A stretch of DNA of 59,935 nucleotides from the NCBI GenBank assembly GCA_013215655.1, contig JABSOX010000030.1, positions 1 through 59,935 of the forward strand. The letters are read 5' to 3'. Made by a program: the position numbers and the translations under genes. Below the pieces are notes generated by a model. It made no database searches and was not told the origin of the DNA. It saw only the letters and a list, made by a program, of their open reading frames with translations. This DNA comes from Colwellia sp. Its GTDB lineage: Bacteria > Pseudomonadota > Gammaproteobacteria > Enterobacterales > Alteromonadaceae. Positions within the stretch are counted from its first letter, which is position 1; each line of letters opens with the position of its first letter. This document shows positions 41,621 to 51,798 of this stretch, piece by piece.

Positions 41621-42167
41621 AAAAAATAGCGGTTTTACCTTAGTTGAAACTATTATTGGTATTGTGGTATTGGCAATATCCTTCTCTATTTTATCATCAT
41701 TGTTATTTCCTGCCGCCAAACAAAGCGCTGAACAAGTACATCAAATTAAAGCGGCCGAATTAGGGCAATCGATGCTTAATGAAATTTTGGCGCGTGCCTT
41801 TGATGAAAACTCTGATATGGCTGGCGGACGCGTTCGTTGTGGGGAATCAGGTTTAGTTTGTACTCTAGATAATGGCTTTGGAGCAGATGCTGGAGAAAAT
41901 AGTAGAGCGTTATATGATGATGTTGATGATTATGAGAACTTAGATGATAGTGGTACTGACCTTGTAAATTCATTGGGTACATCCATTGCGAGCTTGTACT
42001 TGGGTTATAGAGTTCGAGTTATGGTTTGCCATGACAGTAACTATAATGGGGTTTGTGACAAAGATGAGAGCATTACGAATACGGTTGTCGCCAAATTAAT
42101 TACCGTAACGATTACCACACCTCAAGGTTTTGACATTGTTTTTTCTAGCTATAAGGCCAATTTTTAA
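41607..42167 (+). CDS. mshD: MSHA minor pilin MshD
   Basis: 186 residues. Prepilin signature MRSFKKNSGFTLVETIIGIV; the Glu at position 5 of the mature protein is kept. It is GspI/PilV-like. The mature part is acidic, with four Cys that could form disulfides. The start lies within mshC, and the stop overlaps the mshO start as TAATG. Confidence 0.87.
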   Translation: MRSFKKNSGFTLVETIIGIVVLAISFSILSSLLFPAAKQSAEQVHQIKAAELGQSMLNEILARAFDENSDMAGGRVRCGESGLVCTLDNGFGADAGENSRALYDDVDDYENLDDSGTDLVNSLGTSIASLYLGYRVRVMVCHDSNYNGVCDKDESITNTVVAKLITVTITTPQGFDIVFSSYKANF

Positions 42168-42991
42168 TGAAAGCCTTATGTTCTCTTAAAAAAAACAAAG
42201 GTTTTACTCTTGTTGAGTTGGTGACGGTCATTATTGTCGTCGGTATTTTATCGGCTGGCGTGACTAAATTTATACAATTTGGTACACAAATTTTTGTTGA
42301 TACCAGTAGTCGGGATGAATTGCTGTCTAGCGCCCGTTTTCTTATAGAAAGGTTAAACAGAGAATTACGCACCGCATTACCCAATAGTGCTCGTACCAAA
42401 GAAGGTGGAGGATTTCAATGTTTGGAATATACACCAATAACCGTAAGTACTATCTATATTGATATTCCCGTTGCCCCTGAAAATGCATCTGATGAGCTTG
42501 AAGTGATTAAATTTGATAATAACGCAAGCCGTTATAATACCGGATTAAGGGTTGCTGTTTATACATTAACTTCAAATGATGTATATGTTGCTACCAATAA
42601 AGTTTACGACTTAGATGATGATGCAACCAAAGATACAAGGGTTGGCGATGTTTGGACAGTAACCTTAGATAGCGCAATAACGTTTGCTGCCGACTCGCCT
42701 AGTAAACGTTTATATTTTATTGAATCGGCGATAAGTTACTGTATTGAGGGAACTCAAATGTTCCGTTATCAAAATTATGCTGGTTATGTAGGCGACTTGC
42801 CCAATATGGCGTCCCCTGCGAAAAAAATGTTAATGGCGGATAATATTTACAAGGTTGATGGCGAATTTCCATTTAGCGTCGCTGCTGCAACACAATATCG
42901 AAATTCAACAGTTTTAGCTAAACTTAAGTTTTCATTAAATAATGAAGATATTTATTTCAATAATGAAATACAGGTGCCCAATGTCCCCTAA
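42167..42991 (+). CDS. mshO: MSHA minor pilin-like protein MshO
   Basis: 274 residues. Prepilin signature KNKGFTLVELVTVIIVVGIL with the mature Glu5 present. It is larger than normal pilins, as for GspJ/PilW-type tip pilins. It is probably part of the pilus tip complex with MshD, MshP and MshQ. The start codon overlaps the mshD stop by one base. Confidence 0.88.
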   Translation: MKALCSLKKNKGFTLVELVTVIIVVGILSAGVTKFIQFGTQIFVDTSSRDELLSSARFLIERLNRELRTALPNSARTKEGGGFQCLEYTPITVSTIYIDIPVAPENASDELEVIKFDNNASRYNTGLRVAVYTLTSNDVYVATNKVYDLDDDATKDTRVGDVWTVTLDSAITFAADSPSKRLYFIESAISYCIEGTQMFRYQNYAGYVGDLPNMASPAKKMLMADNIYKVDGEFPFSVAAATQYRNSTVLAKLKFSLNNEDIYFNNEIQVPNVP

Positions 42992-43403
42992 GCTTTTATT
43001 TCAACAAAAAAGACAATACGGTAGTGCCTTAGTGCTGGCAATTTTTATTATTGTGGTCATGTCGGTATTGGGGGCGGCTTTAATACGTATGACCAGTTCA
43101 AGCGCTACCAGTGTTGCTTATGAAGTGATTGGAACGCGTGCTTTTTTGGCTGCGCAAGTGGGTATTCAGCGACAATTACAACAAATGTTTCCTCTAAATG
43201 GCGCTGCGGTGGATTGTCAGGCTTTACCACCAATATCTTTCTCGTCGGTAGCAGGTCTTGAGAATTGTGATGTATCAAATGTATGTGCTATTCCTTTTGA
43301 GCATGACACCATTAAGTATAATACGATTACAAGTACGGGTCAGTGTGATATTAACGGTGAAAAAGTCTCACGAACCATCGAAGTAGAAGCGCGTAGTTTA
43401 TAA
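42981..43403 (+). CDS. mshP: MSHA biogenesis protein MshP (PilX/GspK-like)
   Basis: 140 residues from ATG 42981, with AGGTG upstream; earlier in-frame codons lie inside mshO and give non-pilin residues. The start KRQYGSALVLAIFIIVVMSVLG is a pilin-like helix lacking Glu5, as in GspK/PilX tip proteins. It overlaps mshO by 11 bases. Its stop is followed by 213 bases without a recognised feature before mshQ. Confidence 0.85.
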   Translation: MSPKLLFQQKRQYGSALVLAIFIIVVMSVLGAALIRMTSSSATSVAYEVIGTRAFLAAQVGIQRQLQQMFPLNGAAVDCQALPPISFSSVAGLENCDVSNVCAIPFEHDTIKYNTITSTGQCDINGEKVSRTIEVEARSL

Positions 43404-43616
43404 GTTTCTATTTAATGTGAAAAAGACAGAAAACTTGCTAAATCAAGTTCTTGCAGTTACCTTTATAGTAGGAATTCATGCGGTTCAATCATTACTATGT
43501 ACAATAAATTAACTCTACTTAAGTTCTTATCTATTACGTTTTTTTTATCTATTAAGATTCATAGTTTTTTGCTATTAAGCAGTCGCATCTTACAAGTTGA
43601 AGCGAGGATTTTATAG

Positions 43617-46600
43617 ATGTTTACTCGTGTATTGCTTGTTTTCATTGTCTCACTACTTATCTCTTTTAATGGCTATGCCACTCAATGTGCGGCTATTTTC
43701 CCTGGAATACATACCTTTGCCGCTGATTCGGTAGATACAATCGATAGTAATGTTACTTGTAACGGTACTAATTGTTTTGTTGCTGGCTTTACTCATGTCA
43801 GTCCATTTCCAAGTATTAGTTCATCAGGAAGCTTTAATTCATCAACAATCTCTGATGGTTTATCTCAGCATACCAGCTGGGGAATGGGCGAAAATGCAGT
43901 GGTTACCTTTACCGGCAGTGGAACTGCGGTGCTTTACTTTAAAAATGACGTCACGATATTAAAAAATAGTGAAATTAATAAAAATGGTGATCCTGAGAAT
44001 TTATTGATAGTGGTTAAAGGCAAGCTAAAAGTTGAAGAAGGTTCAACTATTAATGCTTTTATCTATGTAAAAGGAGATGAAACTAATTTTGAGGAAAATA
44101 CTACTTTAAACGGCTCCGTATCTACTATCGGTAAACTCATCCTTAAAAAAAATAGTACCTATAACTATGATGCGAGAGATATTTACTTGCTTGATAGTCA
44201 TGGTTTTTGTACTGAGCCTGCTTTAAACCAATGTAATGCGGTTTTTCCGGATGCCTTTCAAGATCTAGTGTCAACAACAAATCAATTGCTTAACTTTCCA
44301 GTTAACAATTCAAATGCCAATCTTGCCGCTGGAACGACACTACCCAGAGGAGATAATTTCTATTTGGACGAGTCTATTGGTACAGGAGGTGAAATATATG
44401 TTGGTGCGGTTGTCGGCAGTGAAACCACTGCACGTCTATATTTTCGTGGCGGTGTTAATCTTCATAATGCAAAAATTAATGAGACCGGAAATCCAGAAGA
44501 CTTGATCATCGTGATTGATGGTGCTCTCGCCATAACAGGTGGCGATACTATAATAAATGCCATTATTTATGTTAAAGGTGCAGCAACCATGAATGGTGCG
44601 GTAACAATTAACGGTTCAGTTACTGTTTTAGGAACATCCTCTTTGTCGGGAGACGCAGCAAACCTTAATTATGATGCTAGTGCGATAGGTAGTGCAGACT
44701 TTAATAACATGTGTGCAGCTAGCACAATTCCCTCTGTTGTTCTTGATATGCGCTTTGATGAAATAGGTTGGAGTGGCGCAAATGCCGTTATTGACTCAAG
44801 TGTAAATAATTATCACGGTACCGCTAATAATTCAACACCTACTGCTGGCTTAATTTGTAATGCCGCTAACTTAACTGCGGTCGGCAATAATGATTATATT
44901 CAAGTTAACGCAAATGTGATGAATGACTTAACTGATTTCACTATTTCGGTATGGGGGAAAACATCAAATAATGATAACCAAAGTTTGCTTTCCGCTGCAA
45001 ATAGCAGCTCTTTTAACGAAGTTGTGATGTTTTTTAATAACAATACTCAATTCGACCCCTATTTAAATAATAGTCAAACAACTGAAATATCAACGACAAG
45101 TTTGAGTGATGACATTTGGCACCATCTTGTATGGACAAGAGCTGATACCACAAACTGTTTATATATAGATGGCATGTTACAAGGTTGTATTACCCATCCT
45201 GCAGGACAACTTAGCGTCGAGAACTTAATACTAGGTCAAGAGCAAGACAGTAATGGCGGCGGTTTTGAGGCAAGTGAAGGCTGGGAAGGTTTAGTTGATG
45301 AGCTACTTATCTTTGATGGTGCTATTGAGGCAAGTACGGTAACCAGTATTTATAATAACCAGCTGATTGGTAAAAATTGGGATGGCTCTACCAGAACATC
45401 TTCATGTACAGCGGCATGGTGGCAGCTAGAAAATGACTTTACAGATTCAACTCCAAATGAACCACATAGTTTATTGACAACGGGCACACCTACTTTTAGT
45501 TTTGACAATCCCGGACCTGCATATACCAATGGCGTAGAAAGTACCTGCAGTTATGTCTCTTTTGATGGTTCAAATTATGCCAGTATTGATGATAGCGGTG
45601 ATTTTAATTTTCAAGATCTCTCTGTGTCAGCATGGATAAACCCCAGTTCATATGCGGCATCAAGTACCGGACTACGTAGTTTAGTTTCCAAAGATGAGCA
45701 TTTTGAATTTCACATTAACGGTGACGGTAAACTTTATTGGTGGTGGCGTAATCTTAATGGTTCTTCACATACTCTGACAAGTTCAACAGCCATTGGACTA
45801 GATACCTGGACACATGTTGCGGTTGTTTATGACAGCAGTGGCACACAGTCTATGTATATCAATGGTGCACTTGAGAAGTCTGCAAACTTTACCGATGGAT
45901 TAGCCAATACTCCTTGTGATTTTTACATTGGTACAGACGTTGGTACCGGTAGTTCTACTGTCTGTGGTGGCGTGCTGACTAATCGTAATTTTCAAGGGCA
46001 TATGGACGAAGTACGCTTGTACGATCGTGTATTATCATTAGCCGAAATTCAAGCAGACATGAATGTTGTTCATAGCTGTAATCTTTTAGGTGTCGATCAT
46101 TACCAAATAGACCATGATGGTTATGGCCTTACCTGTGATACTGAAAACATTACTATTACGGCTTGTGCTGATGCCAGTTGTGATAATTTATTCACTGCTG
46201 ATGTTACTCTAGATTTTCAAGCAGGTGGAAGTCTCAAAGATACCCCAACATTTACTGGTAGTACTGGCGTGAGCTTTAATCATACTATAGCCGATTCAAG
46301 CTTAACTTTATCTGTCGCTAACCCAAGTATTGATCCTGATAACCCCTTAGATTGTAATAATGGTGGCAGTTGTGATATGAATTTTGCTGACGCTGGTTTT
46401 ATATTTTCTGGTTTTAGTGCCATTGAAGTTGCAGGAAAAGCCATAGCACCCTTAACAGGAGTAACAATTCAAGCGGTCGAAAAAAACACGACCAATGGTA
46501 CATGTTCACCATTATTTTCAGGTACTAAAAATATCGACTTTGCTGTTGAAACAATTTCGCCAAATACACCTTCTGGTAATGTTACTGTCAGTAAATATAC

Positions 46601-48212
46601 TATTGGCAGTGATGCTATAAATCTAAACTCATCGGGAGCAGTAAATAACTACAAAACAGTTTCGTTGAGTTTTGGTGCAGACGACTCTACTGCTACATTA
46701 AGTGACAATACCTATTTTGATGCTGGTTCAATAAATTTACATGCAAAATATGTTATTGCTGCAACTACAGGTAACCCTGCGGTAACATTAAATGGCAGTA
46801 CTTTATTTACCGTTAGACCTGATCATTTTGTCATAATACCTAAAAACAAAGATGATACTTTATTTACAGGAAGTGCCGATAACTCTCCGGATACACAGCT
46901 TTCGGGAGAACCGTTCAGTTTATTGATAGAAGCGGTAAATGAACAAGGAAATCGCACTGTTAATTATAAATCTAAAACTATTGATCTTGCACTTAAGTTA
47001 ATAGGACCACTAAATGGTGTTAGTGGTAAACTCACTGATGAAAAAGGTCTAGATTTAACTGCCAATATAGCTCTTTCTTATTCTGACACTATTTTATTTG
47101 GTGATGGCTTCTATGAAACTAAACCTTTAATTAATACCACTAATGGCGCTAAATATAGCGAAGTAGGTTTGATTGAGTTACATGCGCAGGAAAAAGCCAC
47201 ACTTAACCCTGATAACGACGGTAATAAAGCATCAGGGTCCAGTAATATTGGCCGTTTTACTCCTGCATATTTTAAACAAACGATTGAAGATGCAGGGGCT
47301 ATCACGGCTAATCATGGCGGAGTAGGAGCGTGTTTAGCGCAAGCATGGGTTTATAGTGGTCAACAAACAGCGGGTATTGGCACAATTAAATATGCAGTTG
47401 AACCGATATTAACAATTACTGCCTACAATGACGCAGATAATGTAACTCAAAATTATATTGGTAATTATGCCAAATTGATTAATAGCAATATTGATTTATT
47501 AGCGCCAGTATCAATACATGCGAATGCTTTGCCATTAACCGCTAATATTGCATCTGACGGCTCATTAACTGAAATTGGTGCCGGTGTATTAGAATATGAA
47601 TTATCAGATCAACATCATTTTACTTATACCCGTAATGCGGCAAGTATTGTAGCGCCTTTTACAGCTAATTTTGAAATTCCAATTGATCAAATAACCGACA
47701 GCGATGGCATTCAACTACGACCATCGTCAGGAGGCACTGATTACTTTGTTAATCCGAGTTTTTCATCAGGTGTCGAAGTTAAATTTGGTCGTTGGTTTGT
47801 AGAGAACAGTTTTGGTCCTGAAACATCGAATCTTGTTCAACCTATGTATGCTCAGTATCTTGCTGGCTCTGGTCAATATATTGCCAATAGCGATGATAAT
47901 TGTTCGGTTATTTCAACAGCTAGCAATGAACTGATTTTAACTGATGGTACACTAGACAAAGATCTCTCAGGTGTAAATACCATCACAGAACTACTATCTG
48001 GCGGAATTAATCGTTCAATTGTACTTACCGCACCGAATAGCCAAGGGGATATTAATATTGAATACACTGTCCCTACGTGGTTTCAATTCGACTGGTCAAA
48101 TGCAGATGGAAATAATGACGGTCCCTATACTGAAAACCCTAGCGCAGTTGCTACCTTTGGTCTTTACCGCGGCAACGATCGTATTATCTCTTGGCGTGAA
48201 GTAGGCAATTAA
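43617..48212 (+). CDS. mshQ: Giant MshQ-type tip or adhesin protein with LamG and DUF6701 domains
   Basis: 1531 residues with a signal peptide (about 1-22). An N-terminal module occurs twice in tandem (about 23-200 and 205-372); both copies contain a GNPE(N/D)L(I/L)IV stretch, INA(F/I)IYVKG and NGSV. Two LamG/concanavalin-like domains follow (about 374-590 and 600-825), containing WHHLVWTRAD and WTHVAVVYDS. The rest (about 830-1531) is a DUF6701 region starting DHYQIDHDGYGLTC. LamG domains often bind sugars, so an attachment role at the pilus tip is a reasonable inference. GAGG lies upstream of the ATG. The 271-base gap after it leads to mreB. Confidence 0.9.
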   Translation: MFTRVLLVFIVSLLISFNGYATQCAAIFPGIHTFAADSVDTIDSNVTCNGTNCFVAGFTHVSPFPSISSSGSFNSSTISDGLSQHTSWGMGENAVVTFTGSGTAVLYFKNDVTILKNSEINKNGDPENLLIVVKGKLKVEEGSTINAFIYVKGDETNFEENTTLNGSVSTIGKLILKKNSTYNYDARDIYLLDSHGFCTEPALNQCNAVFPDAFQDLVSTTNQLLNFPVNNSNANLAAGTTLPRGDNFYLDESIGTGGEIYVGAVVGSETTARLYFRGGVNLHNAKINETGNPEDLIIVIDGALAITGGDTIINAIIYVKGAATMNGAVTINGSVTVLGTSSLSGDAANLNYDASAIGSADFNNMCAASTIPSVVLDMRFDEIGWSGANAVIDSSVNNYHGTANNSTPTAGLICNAANLTAVGNNDYIQVNANVMNDLTDFTISVWGKTSNNDNQSLLSAANSSSFNEVVMFFNNNTQFDPYLNNSQTTEISTTSLSDDIWHHLVWTRADTTNCLYIDGMLQGCITHPAGQLSVENLILGQEQDSNGGGFEASEGWEGLVDELLIFDGAIEASTVTSIYNNQLIGKNWDGSTRTSSCTAAWWQLENDFTDSTPNEPHSLLTTGTPTFSFDNPGPAYTNGVESTCSYVSFDGSNYASIDDSGDFNFQDLSVSAWINPSSYAASSTGLRSLVSKDEHFEFHINGDGKLYWWWRNLNGSSHTLTSSTAIGLDTWTHVAVVYDSSGTQSMYINGALEKSANFTDGLANTPCDFYIGTDVGTGSSTVCGGVLTNRNFQGHMDEVRLYDRVLSLAEIQADMNVVHSCNLLGVDHYQIDHDGYGLTCDTENITITACADASCDNLFTADVTLDFQAGGSLKDTPTFTGSTGVSFNHTIADSSLTLSVANPSIDPDNPLDCNNGGSCDMNFADAGFIFSGFSAIEVAGKAIAPLTGVTIQAVEKNTTNGTCSPLFSGTKNIDFAVETISPNTPSGNVTVSKYTIGSDAINLNSSGAVNNYKTVSLSFGADDSTATLSDNTYFDAGSINLHAKYVIAATTGNPAVTLNGSTLFTVRPDHFVIIPKNKDDTLFTGSADNSPDTQLSGEPFSLLIEAVNEQGNRTVNYKSKTIDLALKLIGPLNGVSGKLTDEKGLDLTANIALSYSDTILFGDGFYETKPLINTTNGAKYSEVGLIELHAQEKATLNPDNDGNKASGSSNIGRFTPAYFKQTIEDAGAITANHGGVGACLAQAWVYSGQQTAGIGTIKYAVEPILTITAYNDADNVTQNYIGNYAKLINSNIDLLAPVSIHANALPLTANIASDGSLTEIGAGVLEYELSDQHHFTYTRNAASIVAPFTANFEIPIDQITDSDGIQLRPSSGGTDYFVNPSFSSGVEVKFGRWFVENSFGPETSNLVQPMYAQYLAGSGQYIANSDDNCSVISTASNELILTDGTLDKDLSGVNTITELLSGGINRSIVLTAPNSQGDINIEYTVPTWFQFDWSNADGNNDGPYTENPSAVATFGLYRGNDRIISWREVGN

Positions 48213-48450
48213 CGTAAAGCTAATACTTATTCTCATTATTTAAAATTCTCTAAATAAAACGTCTTGAAAATAGGCGTATTTATCCTGTTCGCAGCAACTT
48301 TTAACACTTTATCGCAAAAAACTACCGATTTACGTCATTTTTCACAAAACAAGCAACACATTCCCTAGATACTCGGGTATGATGAACAGATAATGAATAC
48401 TAGAATACGCAATATTTGTTGCTGAAATTTAATAATAAGAAAAATATTAA

Positions 48451-49527
<1,077 letters not shown>

Positions 49528-49552
49528 GTTAACTATTTGTCTTGTCGCTGTA

Positions 49553-49623
49553 TGAGTAAATTTAAGCGTCAAAAGTACTCGTGACTAACGTCAACTTCGT
49601 GCTTTTTTCTTTAAATTTATTCA
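49553..49623 (+). promoter_or_regulatory. Nested hairpin between mreB and mreC
   Basis: Outer arms TGAGTAAATTTAA (49553-49565) and TTAAATTTATTCA (49611-49623) pair over 13 bp with one wobble. Inside, AAAGTAC..G pairs with CGTGCTTTTTT, which looks like a weak terminator with a T-run at 49603-49608. It may reduce mreC and mreD expression relative to mreB. Confidence 0.5.
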
Positions 49624-49671
49624 TACCACTTAAAGCTTAACAGTTACCTGAATGATTGTTTTTAGGTTTTT

Positions 49672-50571
49672 ATGAATCCAATTTTTAAACATGGTCCTTC
49701 CCCCCAGTCCCGACTTATTTTGGTGCTTTTTTGTTCTGCATTATTAATATTTTTTGATCATAAAATGGGCAGTTTTGAAACCGCCCGTGGTTTTTTGCAG
49801 TCACTGGTTAGTCCACTACAATATTTAGCGACTACACCCAAACAATTAATGAATTGGACCTCAGAAAATATAGTCACACACAATAATCTTATCGAACAAA
49901 ATCAGAAATATAAAATCAACGAACTACGCTTTAGTGAAAAATTGATGCAGCTAGACAATATCAAACAAGAAAATGAACGTTTACGTTTGTTATTGGCTTC
50001 ACCATTAAAGGTTGATATTAAAAACATGATGGCTGAAGTTATCTCAGTGGATAGTGATCCCTATACTCATCAAGTTGTGATAAATCGTGGTGCCAACGAT
50101 GGTGTATATGAAGGTCAACCTGTTTTAGATGATCAAGGTATTGTTGGGCAAATTCAAAATGTCGGTACGATCAGTAGCCGGGTGTTATTAATTACTGATG
50201 TGACTCATGCAGTACCTGTGCGTATTAGTCGCAATGGCATTCGTTTAATTGCAACGGGCACTGGGCACATTGATCGCTTAACCCATAATTTTGTGCCGCA
50301 TAGTTATGATATTCAAGTAAATGATATGTTGGTAACCTCAGGGTTAGGTGGTAAATATCCAGAGGGTTATCCTGTTGCTAAAGTTGTTGTGGTTAATCAA
50401 GACGAGTCACGTACTTTTGCACAAGTTTATAGTGAGCCTGTGGCGCAAATTGATCGCTTGCGATATCTACTGTTATTGTGGCCTGAAAAACCAGCCGCCA
50501 TTTTTGCGCCGAAACCTAAAGTAAAAAATAATACAAAACCAGCGAATAAGGATGTTAAAAATGTTGGCTGA
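49672..50571 (+). CDS. mreC: Rod-shape-determining protein MreC
   Basis: 299 residues. A cytoplasmic start, one membrane helix (about 15-35), a coiled coil (about 65-105) and a beta-barrel domain (about 110-275) match MreC. It is a periplasmic scaffold that activates PBP2-RodA. A Lys/Pro/Asn-rich tail ends the protein. AGG lies 5 bases upstream of the ATG. Confidence 0.95.
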   Translation: MNPIFKHGPSPQSRLILVLFCSALLIFFDHKMGSFETARGFLQSLVSPLQYLATTPKQLMNWTSENIVTHNNLIEQNQKYKINELRFSEKLMQLDNIKQENERLRLLLASPLKVDIKNMMAEVISVDSDPYTHQVVINRGANDGVYEGQPVLDDQGIVGQIQNVGTISSRVLLITDVTHAVPVRISRNGIRLIATGTGHIDRLTHNFVPHSYDIQVNDMLVTSGLGGKYPEGYPVAKVVVVNQDESRTFAQVYSEPVAQIDRLRYLLLLWPEKPAAIFAPKPKVKNNTKPANKDVKNVG

Positions 50572-50632
50572 TTGTAACTGGGTTAATAGAAATAATGCAG
50601 AAATTATTATTTTACTTAATTCAATTAATAGC

Positions 50633-50659
50633 TTTCTCATGCTGGTTCAGCTTGAGAAA
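50633..50659 (+). promoter_or_regulatory. Strong hairpin between mreC and mreD
   Basis: TTTCTCA-T-GCTG (50633-50644) pairs with CAGC-T-TGAGAAA (50648-50659): 11 base pairs with one T-T mismatch and a GTT loop. No T-run follows, so it is probably an RNA-processing or stability element in the 105-base gap, not a terminator. It ends 17 bases before mreD. Confidence 0.6.
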
Positions 50660-50676
50660 CAAGTAGACCATTCATA

Positions 50677-51156
50677 ATGCTGGCACGTAATGGGATCATT
50701 ATATTATTAACCTTATTGATGGCGCTTATTGTCACGATAATTCCTATGCCGATCGGCGCTGATATTTTTCGCCCTGATTGGGTCTTAGTTGTCTTAATAT
50801 ATTGGTGTTTGGCATTGCCTAATCGAGTGAATGTTATCACCGCTTGGGTGATGGGCTTTTTGCTTGATGTACTTTTAGGTTCCACCTTAGGCGTACATGC
50901 AACGGCAATGGCAATTTCTATTTATATTATTGCTGAGAATTTTCAAAAAATTCGTAATTTTTCAATATGGCAACAGTCTCTTATTGTGGGTGTACTTGCG
51001 GCTTTGTACCATTTATTAGTTTTTTGGATGCAGCGTTTATTAACGGATGTCGCTTTTTTACCGAGCTATTTATATCCGGTGATAACCTCTATTATTTTAT
51101 GGCCATGGGCATTTTTATTACTACGAAAAATTCGTCGTAACTTTAAAATCAAATAA
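50677..51156 (+). CDS. mreD: Rod-shape-determining membrane protein MreD
   Basis: 159 residues with about five membrane helices, the standard MreD profile (PIGADIFRPDWVLVVLIYWCLALP). It works with MreC in the elongasome. No clear Shine-Dalgarno precedes the ATG; expression may depend on the hairpin upstream. maf follows after 7 bases. Confidence 0.94.
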   Translation: MLARNGIIILLTLLMALIVTIIPMPIGADIFRPDWVLVVLIYWCLALPNRVNVITAWVMGFLLDVLLGSTLGVHATAMAISIYIIAENFQKIRNFSIWQQSLIVGVLAALYHLLVFWMQRLLTDVAFLPSYLYPVITSIILWPWAFLLLRKIRRNFKIK

Positions 51157-51163
51157 CTGCTTT

Positions 51164-51790
51164 ATGAAATTACCATTCCAACTTATTTTAGCTTCTAAAT
51201 CGCCACGTCGAAAAGAACTTTTAGCCCAGCTAGGTTATCAATTTACCTGTCTTTCAGCAGATATTGATGAAAGTGTTAAATATAATGAACCGGCTGAGCA
51301 ATATGTGGTCAGATTAGCTATTGAAAAGGCTACTTTTATTGCAAAAAAACAAGCAGAAACTACACTGATATTAGGCTCTGATACTAGCGTGGTTTTTGAA
51401 AATCATATATTAGGCAAACCCACTGACCTTGATGAATGTATAATGCAGCTTTCAATGTTGTCAGACCAACAACATCAAGTGATCACCGCTATTGCCGTGG
51501 TTAAAGGTCAGCAGGTTAATAGTATGGCAGTAACAACCGATGTTACTTTTAAGCCATTAAGCGAAGAAGAAATTATACGTTATTGGCATACGGGTGAGCC
51601 GCAAGATAAAGCAGGCTCATATGGTATACAAGGTATTGGCGGACAATTTGTGAAACATATTTGTGGTAGTTACTCAGCAGTGGTTGGGTTACCTTTATAT
51701 GAAACCACGCAACTACTAGCAAATTTTGGTATGCCAACACCTGTACAGGCATCGAATATACGGGCATCGAATATACAGGCATCGAATTAG
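51164..51790 (+). CDS. maf: Maf-family nucleotide pyrophosphatase (YhdE type)
   Basis: 208 residues, about ten more than usual. The core motif LILASKSPRRKELLAQLG is present; the typical ASGSPRR has Lys for Gly here. GSDTSV and the AGSYGIQG motif follow. YhdE-type enzymes hydrolyse dTTP, UTP and modified pyrimidine nucleotides. The C-terminus is extended by a three-fold 15-base repeat, giving repeated ASNI residues. It starts 7 bases after mreD, and rng follows. Confidence 0.93.
   Translation: MKLPFQLILASKSPRRKELLAQLGYQFTCLSADIDESVKYNEPAEQYVVRLAIEKATFIAKKQAETTLILGSDTSVVFENHILGKPTDLDECIMQLSMLSDQQHQVITAIAVVKGQQVNSMAVTTDVTFKPLSEEEIIRYWHTGEPQDKAGSYGIQGIGGQFVKHICGSYSAVVGLPLYETTQLLANFGMPTPVQASNIRASNIQASN
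51746..51790 (+). repeat. 15-base tandem repeat at the end of maf
   Basis: Three units of 15 bases (51746, 51761, 51776) differ at only a few positions; the unit is CAGGCATCGAATATA. It stays in frame and ends in the stop codon, so copy-number change only alters tail length (QASNI, RASNI, QASN). Confidence 0.9.
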
Positions 51791-51798
51791 GAATAACT

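Noticed and set aside
27424-48212. Type II secretion system instead of a pilus
   Set aside because: The PilM/N/O/P-like proteins, MshEN-type ATPase, multiple pilins and MshQ in the MSHA order fit MSHA; no gspC, gspL or gspM genes are present.
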